From: an uncultured Lachnospiraceae bacterium
Lineage (GTDB): Bacteria > Bacillota > Clostridia > Lachnospirales > Lachnospiraceae
Assembly: GCA_910579465.1 (NCBI GenBank)
Contig: CAJTUB010000001.1
Coordinates: 1-64,000 of the forward strand
Length of the DNA stretch: 64,000 nucleotides
Direction: 5' to 3'
Every line of letters starts with the position of its first letter. Within the stretch, counting starts at the first letter, position 1. Of the stretch, positions 51,198 through 59,812 are shown one piece after another. The notes beneath the pieces were generated by a model that worked only from the letters and a program-made list of their open reading frames with translations, ran no database searches and was not told the origin of the DNA. The position numbers and the translations under genes are program-made.

Positions 51198-53291
51198 ATG
51201 CAGGAAGAATGGAGAGGCTTTACATCAGGTGTCTGGGAGCGGGAGATTAACACAAGAGACTTCATTCAGAAAAATTTCAGCGTATATGAAGGAGACGAAT
51301 CCTTTCTGGCAGGCCCGACGGCGGAAACCGAAGCGCTTTGGGAACAGGTATTAGAGCTGTCAAAAAAAGAGCGCGAGGCAGGCGGGGTTCTGGATATGGA
51401 TACCGAAGTGATTTCCACGATTACATCGCACGGTCCGGGCTATTTAGATAAAGCAAAAGAAAAGATTGTAGGTTTCCAGACGGACAAGCCGTTTAAGCGT
51501 TCCTTGCAGCCGTACGGCGGAATCCGTATGGCAGCGAAGGCGTGCAGTGATAACGGTTATCAGATAGACCCACAGGTAGAGGAGTTTTTTACGATACACC
51601 GGAAGACACATAACGCCGGTGTGTTTGATGCGTATACGCCGGAGATGCGCGCGTGCCGTTCCAGTCATATTATTACGGGACTTCCGGATGCTTACGGCAG
51701 AGGGCGTATTATCGGGGATTACAGACGTGTGGCGCTGTATGGGGTAGACCGTCTGATCGAGGATAAGGAGGACCAGAAAGCTTCCACGCGGACGATTATG
51801 TATTCGGATGTTATCCGTGACCGTGAGGAGCTTTCGGAGCAGATCCGTGCCTTAAAGGATTTGAAAAAGCTCGGTGAGATTTACGGGTTTGATATCGGCA
51901 GGCCTGCGGCCAATGTGCAGGAGGCAATCCAGTGGCTTTATTTCGGCTATCTTGCCGCAGTAAAGGAGCAGAACGGTGCGGCAATGTCTTTGGGAAGAAC
52001 CTCTACGTTCCTTGATATTTATGCGCAGCGCGACCTTAAGGAAGGACGTTTTACCGAGGAGCAGATACAGGAGTTTGTTGACCACTTTATTATGAAGCTG
52101 CGTCTCGTAAAGTTTGCAAGGACGCCGGAGTACAACGCACTGTTTTCCGGCGACCCGACCTGGGTGACGGAGTCGGTCGGCGGAATCGGTATTGACGGAA
52201 GACCGCTTGTCACGAAGATGTCGTTCCGTTATCTGCATACGCTGCAGAATCTCGGTCCGGCGCCGGAGCCGAATATGACCGTGCTCTGGTCGGTGCGGCT
52301 TCCGTTAGCGTTTAAACGGTACTGTGCGGCAATGTCCATCGAGTCCTCTTCAATTCAGTATGAGAATGACGATTTAATGCGTGTCGCCCACGGGGACGAC
52401 TATGCCATTGCGTGCTGTGTTTCTTCCATGCGTATCGGAAAGGAAATGCAGTTTTTCGGCGCAAGGGCGAATCTTGCCAAGTGTCTCCTTTATGCCATCA
52501 ACGGCGGCATAGATGAAATAACGAAAAAGCAGGTGGCGCCGGAGTACCGGCCGATTACGTCCGAGTATCTGGACTATGATGAGGTAATGCATAAGTATAA
52601 GGAAATGATGAAGTGGCTTGCACGCGTTTATGTAAACACGCTGAATATCATCCACTATATGCATGATAAGTATTGTTATGAAAAGCTGCAGATGGCACTG
52701 CATGACAAGAAGGTAACGCGCTGGTTTGCAACCGGCGTTGCAGGGCTTTCTGTCGTTGCGGATTCCCTTTCTGCAATTAAATATGCGAAGGTAAAGGTCA
52801 TCCGTGATGCGGACGGGGTCGCAGTGGATTATGAGGTAGAAGGGGACTTCCCGAAGTACGGGAACGATGATGACCGTGTGGACGAGATTGCGAGAGAGGT
52901 TGTGCATACCTTTATGCAGTATATCAAGGGAAACCATACCTACCGCGGCGGTATTGCGACGACCTCCATCCTTACAATAACGTCGAATGTAGTATATGGA
53001 AAGAATACAGGAGCAACGCCGGACGGAAGAAAAGCGGGGCAGCCGTTTGCGCCGGGCGCAAATCCGATGCACGGAAGGGACCAGCATGGTGCGATTGCTT
53101 CGTTAGCTTCTGTTTCCAAAATCCCGTTCCGGGATGCGCAGGACGGTATTTCCAATACCTTTACGGTCATTCCGGGTGCGCTCGGCAAGGAGAATGTTGT
53201 AATTTCAGGCGATTTGGCAGTTGAGCTTTGTGAAGGCTGCTGCAATCCGGTGGCACAGAGTGCAGAACCGGATTACGGCACGGCAGAATAG
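51198..53291 (+). CDS. pflB: Pyruvate formate-lyase, catalytic large part (lacks the radical domain)
   Basis: Converts pyruvate and CoA to acetyl-CoA and formate under anaerobic conditions. These 697 residues cover the usual enzyme up to the linker. The catalytic pair is Cys406-Cys407 in DYAIACCVSSM, followed by MQFFGARANLAK and YAINGG. The chain then ends DYGTAE with TAG at 53289, just before the glycyl-radical segment. The cysteine cluster CEGCCN near the end is not a known catalytic feature. ATG 51198 has AAAGGAG 9 bases upstream. The missing radical domain is encoded in the same frame 15 bases downstream. Confidence 0.93.
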   Translation: MQEEWRGFTSGVWEREINTRDFIQKNFSVYEGDESFLAGPTAETEALWEQVLELSKKEREAGGVLDMDTEVISTITSHGPGYLDKAKEKIVGFQTDKPFKRSLQPYGGIRMAAKACSDNGYQIDPQVEEFFTIHRKTHNAGVFDAYTPEMRACRSSHIITGLPDAYGRGRIIGDYRRVALYGVDRLIEDKEDQKASTRTIMYSDVIRDREELSEQIRALKDLKKLGEIYGFDIGRPAANVQEAIQWLYFGYLAAVKEQNGAAMSLGRTSTFLDIYAQRDLKEGRFTEEQIQEFVDHFIMKLRLVKFARTPEYNALFSGDPTWVTESVGGIGIDGRPLVTKMSFRYLHTLQNLGPAPEPNMTVLWSVRLPLAFKRYCAAMSIESSSIQYENDDLMRVAHGDDYAIACCVSSMRIGKEMQFFGARANLAKCLLYAINGGIDEITKKQVAPEYRPITSEYLDYDEVMHKYKEMMKWLARVYVNTLNIIHYMHDKYCYEKLQMALHDKKVTRWFATGVAGLSVVADSLSAIKYAKVKVIRDADGVAVDYEVEGDFPKYGNDDDRVDEIAREVVHTFMQYIKGNHTYRGGIATTSILTITSNVVYGKNTGATPDGRKAGQPFAPGANPMHGRDQHGAIASLASVSKIPFRDAQDGISNTFTVIPGALGKENVVISGDLAVELCEGCCNPVAQSAEPDYGTAE

Positions 53292-53306
53292 AAAGGAGTC
53301 TGGACA

Positions 53307-53549
53307 ATGAAAAAGGATACGGCACAGGTTGACAATCTGGTTGCACTGTTGGACGGCTATGTTGAACAGGGCGGACATCATTTGAACGTAAATGTGTTGA
53401 ACCGTGAAATGCTCCTGGATGCACAGAAGCATCCGGAGAAGTACCCGCAGCTTACGGTAAGGGTATCGGGTTATGCGGTCAACTTCAACAAGCTTACCAA
53501 GGAGCAGCAGGACGAGGTGATTTCGCGTACCTTCCACGAGGTGATCTGA
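53307..53549 (+). CDS. Separate glycyl-radical domain of pyruvate formate-lyase (GrcA-like)
   Basis: The 80-residue protein is the C-terminal end of pyruvate formate-lyase: DNLVALLDGYVEQGGHHLNV, NREMLLDAQKHPEKYPQL and RVSGYAVNF with radical glycine Gly55, then LTKEQQDEVISRTF. It has its own AAAGGAG and ATG after the TAG of the large part and is in the same frame. It should form the active enzyme together with the large part, much as the spare part GrcA (YfiD) can replace a damaged domain in E. coli. Stop and next ATG overlap by one base. Confidence 0.9.
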   Translation: MKKDTAQVDNLVALLDGYVEQGGHHLNVNVLNREMLLDAQKHPEKYPQLTVRVSGYAVNFNKLTKEQQDEVISRTFHEVI

Positions 53550-54361
53550 TGAAGGGCTGGATTCATTCGGTAGAAAGCTTCGGGACCGTGGACGGTCCCG
53601 GAGTACGGATGGTCATCTTTTTCCAGGGCTGTCCGATGCGGTGTGCGTACTGTCATAACCCGGATACCTGGGGAATGAGACAGGGAACATTGATGGAGGC
53701 AGAGGAGCTTTTAGAGCGCTTCCGCAGGAACCGCAGCTATTATAGAAACGGCGGAATTACGGCTACCGGAGGGGAACCCCTCTGGCAGCCGGATTTTCTG
53801 ATGGATTTGTTCCGGAGGGCAAAAAAAGAAGGGATTTCCACCTGCCTTGATACGTCAGGCGTCATTTTTCCATACCGGAAGACAGAGACCGGATGGGAGA
53901 CGGCACAGAGCGGTATCCATGAAGATATCAGGGGATACGGTGTCCGTATGCCGTTTGAGGAGTACGAAGAGCTTTTTTCCATGACGGATTTGGTGCTGTT
54001 GGATTTAAAGCATATGGACTCCGGTCTGCACCGGAAGCTGACCGGGCATGCCAATGAAGCGGTCTTTGCCTTTTTGGAGTTTCTGGCGGAAAAGGAAGTT
54101 CCGGTCTGGATTCGCCGGGTTGCGGTGCCGGGACATACGGATGACCCGGAAGAGCTTTTACAGCTGGGCGAGTATATCGGCGGGTTTCCGAACGTAAAGG
54201 CAGTGGAGGTACTGCCGTATCATACGATGGGCCGTCAGAAATACGAGGCACTCGGAATCAGGTACCGTTTAGAGGGCGTACCGGAGGCAAGCGAAGAGGA
54301 AGCAAGGAAGGTCCGGGAACAGATTCTGAAGGGAATCCGTAAGAGACGGAGCGCAGGATAA
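53549..54361 (+). CDS. pflA: Pyruvate formate-lyase activating enzyme
   Basis: A 270-residue radical-SAM enzyme that uses a 4Fe-4S cluster and SAM to make the glycyl radical. The cluster motif is CPMRCAYC, with FGTVDGPGVR before it and TATGGEPL after it. Compared with E. coli PflA, an extra segment of about 25-30 residues lies between CLDTSG and MTDLVLLDLK (around 105-148). The ATG overlaps the stop of the radical-domain gene (TGATG), so translation is coupled and production is matched. Confidence 0.93.
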   Translation: MKGWIHSVESFGTVDGPGVRMVIFFQGCPMRCAYCHNPDTWGMRQGTLMEAEELLERFRRNRSYYRNGGITATGGEPLWQPDFLMDLFRRAKKEGISTCLDTSGVIFPYRKTETGWETAQSGIHEDIRGYGVRMPFEEYEELFSMTDLVLLDLKHMDSGLHRKLTGHANEAVFAFLEFLAEKEVPVWIRRVAVPGHTDDPEELLQLGEYIGGFPNVKAVEVLPYHTMGRQKYEALGIRYRLEGVPEASEEEARKVREQILKGIRKRRSAG

Positions 54362-54404
54362 GCCTGGTGGCTGTTTAAAAAATTTGAAAACCCGGAAAAC
54401 ACGA

Positions 54405-54433
54405 TTGCCGAAAACGGAAAGAAATGGTATGAT
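54405..54433 (+). promoter_or_regulatory. Promoter of the purine gene pair
   Basis: TTGCCG (54405-54410), 17 bp, TATGAT (54428-54433), 54 bases before the start. No purine riboswitch structure was recognised. Confidence 0.5.
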
Positions 54434-54486
54434 AAAAGTATCTTTGATAATATAGTGCCGAAAAGGCAAGGAAAGGGGCAGTAATT

Positions 54487-55200
54487 ATGGAAATGAAGTC
54501 CATTCAGAGAGAGTTAAGCAGCAATTCCTATCCGGGCAGAGGGATTATTATCGGAAAGTCTCCGAACGGAACGTTTGCAGTAACCGCTTATTTTATTATG
54601 GGAAGAAGCGAAAACAGCAGAAACCGTGTCTTTGTGACCGAAGGAGAAGGAATCCGGACCGAGGCATTTGACCCGGGGAAGTTGAGCGACCCGAGCCTGA
54701 TTATTTATGCGCCGGTACGCGTGCTTGGAAATAAGACGATTGTAACCAACGGGGACCAGACGGACACGATTTACGAGCTGATGGACAAGCAGCAGACCTT
54801 TGAACAGGCGCTTCGTACCAGGGAGTTTGAGCCGGATGCGCCGAATTATACCCCTCGGATTTCCGGCATTTTACATATCGAGGCTGGAACGTATCATTAT
54901 GCGATGTCTATTTTAAAGAGCAATAACGGAGACCCGGACAGCTGTAACCGTTATACGTTTGCCTACACGAACCCGAAGGCAGGCGAAGGGCATTTTATCC
55001 ACACCTATATGGGAGACGGCAGTCCGCTTCCGAGCTTTGAGGGGGAGCCGAAGCTTGTCAATACGGCAGATGATATCGACGCATATACCAAGCTCCTCTG
55101 GGAGAGTTTAAATGAGGAGAACAAGGTGTCCCTGTTTGTGCGTTATATCAATATTGCGTCCGGCAGCTATGAGACAAGAATTATAAATAAAAATAAGTAG
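54487..55200 (+). CDS. purO: IMP cyclohydrolase (PurO-like)
   Basis: Closes the ring of FAICAR to form inosine monophosphate, the last step of purine synthesis. The 237-residue protein has the PurO-type start NSYPGRGIIIGKS, the segment NGDQTDTIYE, and YTPRISGILH. It is unrelated to the PurH cyclohydrolase domain. The neighbour supplies the transformylase, so the PurH functions are divided between two proteins. GGAAAGGGG precedes the ATG. Confidence 0.9.
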   Translation: MEMKSIQRELSSNSYPGRGIIIGKSPNGTFAVTAYFIMGRSENSRNRVFVTEGEGIRTEAFDPGKLSDPSLIIYAPVRVLGNKTIVTNGDQTDTIYELMDKQQTFEQALRTREFEPDAPNYTPRISGILHIEAGTYHYAMSILKSNNGDPDSCNRYTFAYTNPKAGEGHFIHTYMGDGSPLPSFEGEPKLVNTADDIDAYTKLLWESLNEENKVSLFVRYINIASGSYETRIINKNK

Positions 55201-55220
55201 TAAGAGAGGAATCGCAAGCT

Positions 55221-56399
55221 ATGAAAGAAATCGAATTAAAGTACGGATGTAATCCGAACCAGAAGCCTTCTAGAATTTATATGGAGGGCGGAAAGGAATT
55301 GCCTGTGACCGTACTGAACGGCAGACCGGGCTACATCAATTTTCTGGATGCATTTAACGGCTGGCAGCTGGTAAGCGAGTTAAAAAAGGCGACGGGGCTT
55401 CCGGCGGCGACTTCGTTTAAGCATGTATCCCCGGCAGGTGCTGCAGTCGGGCTTCCGCTGACCGAAGTAGAGAGAAAGATTTACTGGGTAGACGATATGG
55501 GTGAGCTTACCCCGCTTGCGAGTGCATACGCAAGAGCGAGGGGCGCGGACCGTATGTCCTCGTTCGGGGATTTTATCGCGCTTTCCGATGTCTGCGACGA
55601 ATGTACCGCGCGCATCATCAAGCGGGAGGTGTCCGACGGCGTGATTGCGCCGGGGTATACGCCGGAAGCGCTTGCTCTGTTAAAGGAAAAGAAGAAGGGA
55701 GCCTATAACGTGATTGAAATCGACCCGGCTTACGTTCCGGCGCCGCTTGAGCGCAAGGAGGTATACGGGATTACCTTCGAGCAGGGCAGAAACGAGTTAA
55801 AGGTAGACGATGCGCTTCTTTCTAATTTTGTAACAAAGAATCAGGCTTTGCCGGAGGCGGCGCGCATTGACCTGATTATTTCCCTGATTACCTTAAAGTA
55901 TACGCAGTCGAACTCGGTGTGCTATGTAAAGGGCGGTCAGGCAATCGGCATCGGCGCAGGGCAGCAGTCCAGAATCCACTGCACCAGACTTGCAGGGAGT
56001 AAGGCGGACAACTGGTATCTGCGGCAGAACCCGAAGGTATTAAATCTGCCGTTCTTAGATAAAATCGGCAGGGCGGACCGTGACAATGCGATTGACCTGT
56101 ATATCGGCGAGGATTATATGGATGTCCTGGCAGACGGCGCGTGGGAGAATATCTTCCGGACAAAGCCGGAGGTATTTACAAGAGAGGAAAAGCGTGCATG
56201 GCTGGATACGCTGACAGACGTGGCACTCGGTTCGGACGCGTTCTTCCCGTTCTCCGATAACATTGAGCGAGCTTTCCGCAGCGGTGTGAAGTACATTGCG
56301 GAACCGGGCGGTTCCGTAAGGGACGACCTTGTAATAGAGGCGGCAGATAAGCATGATATGGTGATGTGCTTTACCGGAATCCGGTTGTTCCATCACTAA
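55221..56399 (+). CDS. AICAR transformylase, stand-alone (PurH-type domain)
   Basis: The 392-residue protein matches the formyltransferase domain of PurH and lacks the MGS-like cyclohydrolase domain. Visible motifs are LKYGCNPNQKPSR, ATSFKHVSPAGAAVG, YARARGADRMSSFGDFIALS, CYVKGGQAIGIGAGQQSRIHC and DAFFPFSDNIERA. It forms FAICAR from AICAR and 10-formyl-tetrahydrofolate. It follows the purO-like gene by 20 bases, so the two steps are made together. Confidence 0.93.
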   Translation: MKEIELKYGCNPNQKPSRIYMEGGKELPVTVLNGRPGYINFLDAFNGWQLVSELKKATGLPAATSFKHVSPAGAAVGLPLTEVERKIYWVDDMGELTPLASAYARARGADRMSSFGDFIALSDVCDECTARIIKREVSDGVIAPGYTPEALALLKEKKKGAYNVIEIDPAYVPAPLERKEVYGITFEQGRNELKVDDALLSNFVTKNQALPEAARIDLIISLITLKYTQSNSVCYVKGGQAIGIGAGQQSRIHCTRLAGSKADNWYLRQNPKVLNLPFLDKIGRADRDNAIDLYIGEDYMDVLADGAWENIFRTKPEVFTREEKRAWLDTLTDVALGSDAFFPFSDNIERAFRSGVKYIAEPGGSVRDDLVIEAADKHDMVMCFTGIRLFHH

Positions 56400-56410
56400 G
56401 AAGAAAAGAA

Positions 56411-56449
56411 GCGGGGCCGCTGCGCTTTCTGCAGCAGCCCCCTTTTTTT
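56411..56449. terminator. Terminator after the purine genes
   Basis: GGGGC (56413-56417) and adjacent CGCTGC pair with GCAGCAGCCCC (56431-56441), followed by seven T. It sits next to the stop of the convergent phosphatase gene. Confidence 0.88.
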
Positions 56450-56450
56450 G

Positions 56451-57059
56451 TTACTTAAGATAGGACATGTCGCTCATCCGTTTGATAAACCGTTTCCCTT
56501 CGTTGTTTTCAAACATATAGGAAACTCCACCTGGCAATCCCCAGAGTTCACAGGTGTTAATTGTTTCGACGTCCAGCCCGAGAAACATGGCGTTGAATAC
56601 GCTTAATAAATCTCCGTGTGAAACGAGGATAATATTTTCCTCCTTACCTGCCATCAGTTCATCAAAGAATGGCTTTAACCGGTTCCATTCGTCCCTGCGG
56701 CTCTCGGCGTCGGAAAACATTCTGTCGTCGATGGTTACTTCCTGCTGTTCCGTATTTTCGCGAAGCCATTGTACTGATTTCCCACAGCATTTTCCGAGGT
56801 TTCGTTCTCTTAATTCGGTTCTTAATATCGGGGAAAGCCCTAAATGCTTCCCTACGTTTTCTGCTGTCTGCTTTGCCCGCAGTAAATCGGAAGAATACAT
56901 AACAAATTGCTTCCCAGCCAGTTCATCCTTCAGGCGTTCGCCTATTTTATCTGCCTGTGCGACTCCCAGTTCAGATAAGGCCCAATCGGTCCAGGAACCG
57001 ACCATTCCATTTGTGTGATGAATGGATTGTGTATGTTGTATTGTAATAATTGTTCGCAT
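56451..57059 (-). CDS. Histidine-phosphatase family protein with an altered RHG motif
   Basis: The 202-residue protein has the phosphoglycerate-mutase fold. The first motif, normally RHGxT, reads QHTQS (positions 8-12), so the arginine is glutamine; the catalytic histidine (His9) is kept. Further motifs: WTDWALSELGVAQA, YSSDLLRAKQTAENV, LRERNLG and LVSHGDLLSVF with the second histidine. It may be a phosphatase with shifted substrate choice. AGGAGG precedes the ATG. Confidence 0.82.
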   Translation of the reverse strand: MRTIITIQHTQSIHHTNGMVGSWTDWALSELGVAQADKIGERLKDELAGKQFVMYSSDLLRAKQTAENVGKHLGLSPILRTELRERNLGKCCGKSVQWLRENTEQQEVTIDDRMFSDAESRRDEWNRLKPFFDELMAGKEENIILVSHGDLLSVFNAMFLGLDVETINTCELWGLPGGVSYMFENNEGKRFIKRMSDMSYLK

Positions 57060-57081
57060 AAACCCCTCCTGATAAAAATAA

Positions 57082-57612
57082 TTATCGTTTCCACTTCTCT
57101 AGCTTATAGCCCTTTTGTTCTAAGACAGCACGGAACGCCTCGGCAAAATCCAGAAACCTTTCCCGCTCCTCCGGCTGATGGATATTCTTTGGCCCGTACA
57201 TGGTTTTCCTGCTGGAACCCTTTATGTTCAGAATCTCCCCGTAATCCCGGCTGCCTTTCTCATAGCGAAAGCACACCTGATAGATTTTCGGGGTGCAGGA
57301 GACATTGACAATCTTACTCATATCGATGTGCCAGGCATCCGTATGTTCCTTTAATTCGGAATCTACCTGGATTAATATGACGTCAAAGTCACTTTGCCGG
57401 TAGCCTACGATATAGTTGTAGAAGGTCGTTGTATTCGTATCAAAAAACCAGCCGTGTTCAAACTTGGAGCTGGTCATATACGCGTACAGAATTTCATAGG
57501 AATCCCCGTCTTCTACCGTTTCATTGAAAATCTCCCTCATCCTCTTTTTCTTTGCTTCGCAGTCCTCTTTGTCATAATCGGGCGGCTTCGGCTTTTTTGA
57601 AAATAAACCCAT
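57082..57612 (-). CDS. Conserved hypothetical protein
   Basis: I do not recognise the family. The 176 residues are soluble, with a short basic start (MGLFSKKPKPP), alternating beta-strand segments (GWFFDTNTTTFYNYIVGY, FDVILIQVDSEL, IYQVCFRYE) and a C-terminal helix. The beta-rich pattern could be a PH-like or similar small fold. AAGGAGG lies 8 bases before the ATG. It lies upstream of the phosphatase gene, in the same direction, 22 bases apart. Confidence 0.6.
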   Translation of the reverse strand: MGLFSKKPKPPDYDKEDCEAKKKRMREIFNETVEDGDSYEILYAYMTSSKFEHGWFFDTNTTTFYNYIVGYRQSDFDVILIQVDSELKEHTDAWHIDMSKIVNVSCTPKIYQVCFRYEKGSRDYGEILNIKGSSRKTMYGPKNIHQPEERERFLDFAEAFRAVLEQKGYKLEKWKR

Positions 57613-57738
57613 CTTTTTCTCCTCCTTTTTATTTCTTTAGAATTATACCATAGTTATGGGAAAATTGCGATATACTTTTGCGTTGAATTTCCGTTTTTTG
57701 TACCGCTTTACAGTTACAGATCGTATTCCTTGTAAGAA

Positions 57739-57765
57739 GGGGGCTGCCTTTGTGCGGCAGCCCCC
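57739..57765. terminator. Hairpin after bceB
   Basis: GGGGGCTGCC (57739-57748) pairs perfectly with GGCAGCCCCC (57756-57765). It lies 11 bases beyond the bceB stop. The T-run is on the plus-strand side (TTTTT at 57773), so efficiency for bceB is uncertain. Confidence 0.6.
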
Positions 57766-57775
57766 GGTTTAGTTT

Positions 57776-59812
57776 TTATGCCTTTCTTCCGATGACAATC
57801 GCAAAGTAGGCATTGGAGGTGATTTTATATACCAGCGTATAAAATGCACCAATAATGAAGAAGCATATGACGGTGACAAGTATCATCAGCCGGAGGTTGC
57901 TTAAGTAAAACAGCTGCAGCAGCTTCCAGATAACCGGGAAGGCAAAGGCGAGGTGCAGACCCGCGAAGAGGAGCGGGGTGAAAAAGACCGTAAGCACCTG
58001 CGAGTTAATGGACTTCCGGATTTCCTTTTTCGTCATACCGACCTTTTGCATGATTTCAAACCGGTTCTGGTCTTCAAAGCCCTCCGATATCTGTTTGTAG
58101 TAGATAATCAGGACGGCGGCGAAGAGAAAAACAAAGCTCAGCAGGACGCCGATGAAAAACAGCCCTCCGTACAAGGAATAAAATTCGCCCCGCTCAATGT
58201 CCTTGCTGTGAAAAATGTAGCTGTAGCTTTCATTTTCTCCCTTCGGGATAACCGTAGTGAGTTCCCTGCGGATGCGTTCATAAACCTCTGTCTTTGTCCG
58301 GACATCGGCATCCATATCGAAATTGTAGGTCAGGTAAAGCCGTAACGGCGTTGCTTCCCAGGCTTCCCTGCCGTCAGACCAGAGTGCGGTAACTGCATCA
58401 AAATCTGATATCACAAGGAGGACAGAGGGAACAAGGGAAATAGAGGTCTGGCCAAGAAGTGCCTTTGGCGGCGGCGCCGCTTTTTTCACCCGGAAGGTTC
58501 TGACTCCCTCCAGGGAGAATGTTTCGCCAATCAGACCGGTTTCCTGGCTGAACAGGAGACATTCGTCCTCTTCAAGCGTCAAATCAGTTCCCGCAATACG
58601 ATTGTAATCGTCCAGGGACAACAGCTGCAAATCCCCGGCATTTTTAAAGGTGTTGATGCCAAATTGCGTGTGCGCGCTTTCGTCGGAAAAAAAGCCATTT
58701 TCCATAAACATACCGGCTGCCTTGCCCAAGCCGTATTCCACTACATTTTTCTGCTCCGGTACCTTTTCCGTGATGAAACTGCGGATTTGTGCGGCGGTTT
58801 CCTCGTTAAAGTCTTTCTTCTGCGGTATCAGGCACTGCAGCATGATATCAGACGGATACATGGTATTGAGGTTATCCTCTGCGCCGGTGTACAGGCTGAA
58901 TACGGAAGAAATCATAACGAGGACCATCGTAATCAGGATGCAGATGGAGGCAAGCCCGGCGCCGTTGCGCTTCATCCGGTATACCATGGAGGATACGGAA
59001 ACAAAGTGGTTCGGTTGATAGTAATACCGTTTGTTTTTCTGCAAGAGGCGGCAGAGGGCAACCGAGGCGGAGATAAAGCACAGGTAGGTTGCAAGGATAA
59101 CCAGGACGACCGCGATGAAAAACTTATAAAGCGCATCCAGAGGCTGTCTGACAGACAGGGCAATCAGGTAGGCAACGGCAAGGAGCAGTACGCCCAATAC
59201 CGCAGGCAGCCAGTTTACCTTCGGCGGCTTTTCTCCTGTATTTGTGCTGTGCCAAAGCTCCAGGGGGCTGCTGCGGCAGACCTTGATTACGGAGTTTATC
59301 AGGATAATCAGATAAATTCCGGCGTAGAGGAGTGCTGTTTTTCCGGCGGAAGCCATATCAAGCCGGAGACTATCATCAACCTCCGAGTTTAACAGGTTCA
59401 GCATGCCAAGCTCTGCAAGCTTGGAAAGGGAAATACCAAGCAGCAGGCCGCCGACAATCGAAACGGCAGTCACAATCAGGTTTTCCCAGAGCATGATGCG
59501 TCCGAGGTTTCCCTTATCCATACCAAGAATATTGTAGAGACCAAATTCCCGGCTCCGTTTGCGGAGCAAAAAGGAATTGCTGTAAAAAATAAAAATCAGC
59601 GAAAAAATAGCAATTACGCCGCTGCCAAGCGGTAACAGTATCCGTAGGACGCTTCCGCCCTTCAGCTCTTCTAACAGCTCCGACTCCGATAAAAAGGAAA
59701 GGATGTAATACATCATTACCATGACGCTTCCGGTCAGGAGATAGGGAAGATAGAGCCGCATGTTTTTCCGGATGCCTTCGGCAGCCAGTTTCGGATAAAA
59801 GCCTGCTTTCAT
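57776..59812 (-). CDS. bceB: BceB-type ABC permease, antimicrobial-peptide resistance
   Basis: The 678-residue protein has ten or so helices and two FtsX-like parts. A large external domain lies between helices 7 and 8 (about 300-520), the hallmark of BceB transporters that sense and remove bacitracin-like peptides from lipid targets. The ending FxIVIGRKA and the FGLYNILGMDKG and IMQKVGMTKKEIRKS coupling segments are typical. The start overlaps the bceA stop as ATGA. It also passes the signal to the sensor kinase encoded upstream. Confidence 0.87.
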   Translation of the reverse strand: MKAGFYPKLAAEGIRKNMRLYLPYLLTGSVMVMMYYILSFLSESELLEELKGGSVLRILLPLGSGVIAIFSLIFIFYSNSFLLRKRSREFGLYNILGMDKGNLGRIMLWENLIVTAVSIVGGLLLGISLSKLAELGMLNLLNSEVDDSLRLDMASAGKTALLYAGIYLIILINSVIKVCRSSPLELWHSTNTGEKPPKVNWLPAVLGVLLLAVAYLIALSVRQPLDALYKFFIAVVLVILATYLCFISASVALCRLLQKNKRYYYQPNHFVSVSSMVYRMKRNGAGLASICILITMVLVMISSVFSLYTGAEDNLNTMYPSDIMLQCLIPQKKDFNEETAAQIRSFITEKVPEQKNVVEYGLGKAAGMFMENGFFSDESAHTQFGINTFKNAGDLQLLSLDDYNRIAGTDLTLEEDECLLFSQETGLIGETFSLEGVRTFRVKKAAPPPKALLGQTSISLVPSVLLVISDFDAVTALWSDGREAWEATPLRLYLTYNFDMDADVRTKTEVYERIRRELTTVIPKGENESYSYIFHSKDIERGEFYSLYGGLFFIGVLLSFVFLFAAVLIIYYKQISEGFEDQNRFEIMQKVGMTKKEIRKSINSQVLTVFFTPLLFAGLHLAFAFPVIWKLLQLFYLSNLRLMILVTVICFFIIGAFYTLVYKITSNAYFAIVIGRKA

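Noticed and set aside
53289..53291. TAG read as an amino acid (pyrrolysine or suppression) in pyruvate formate-lyase
   Set aside because: A ribosome site and ATG with ideal spacing follow at once, and no pyrrolysine genes are seen; re-initiation is simpler.
54362..54486. Purine riboswitch before the purO-like gene
   Set aside because: The leader is too short and lacks the three-stem layout and conserved loops.
58664..59392. 242-codon plus-strand frame over bceB
   Set aside because: Antisense to a clear permease; Cys/Arg-rich composition without family likeness.
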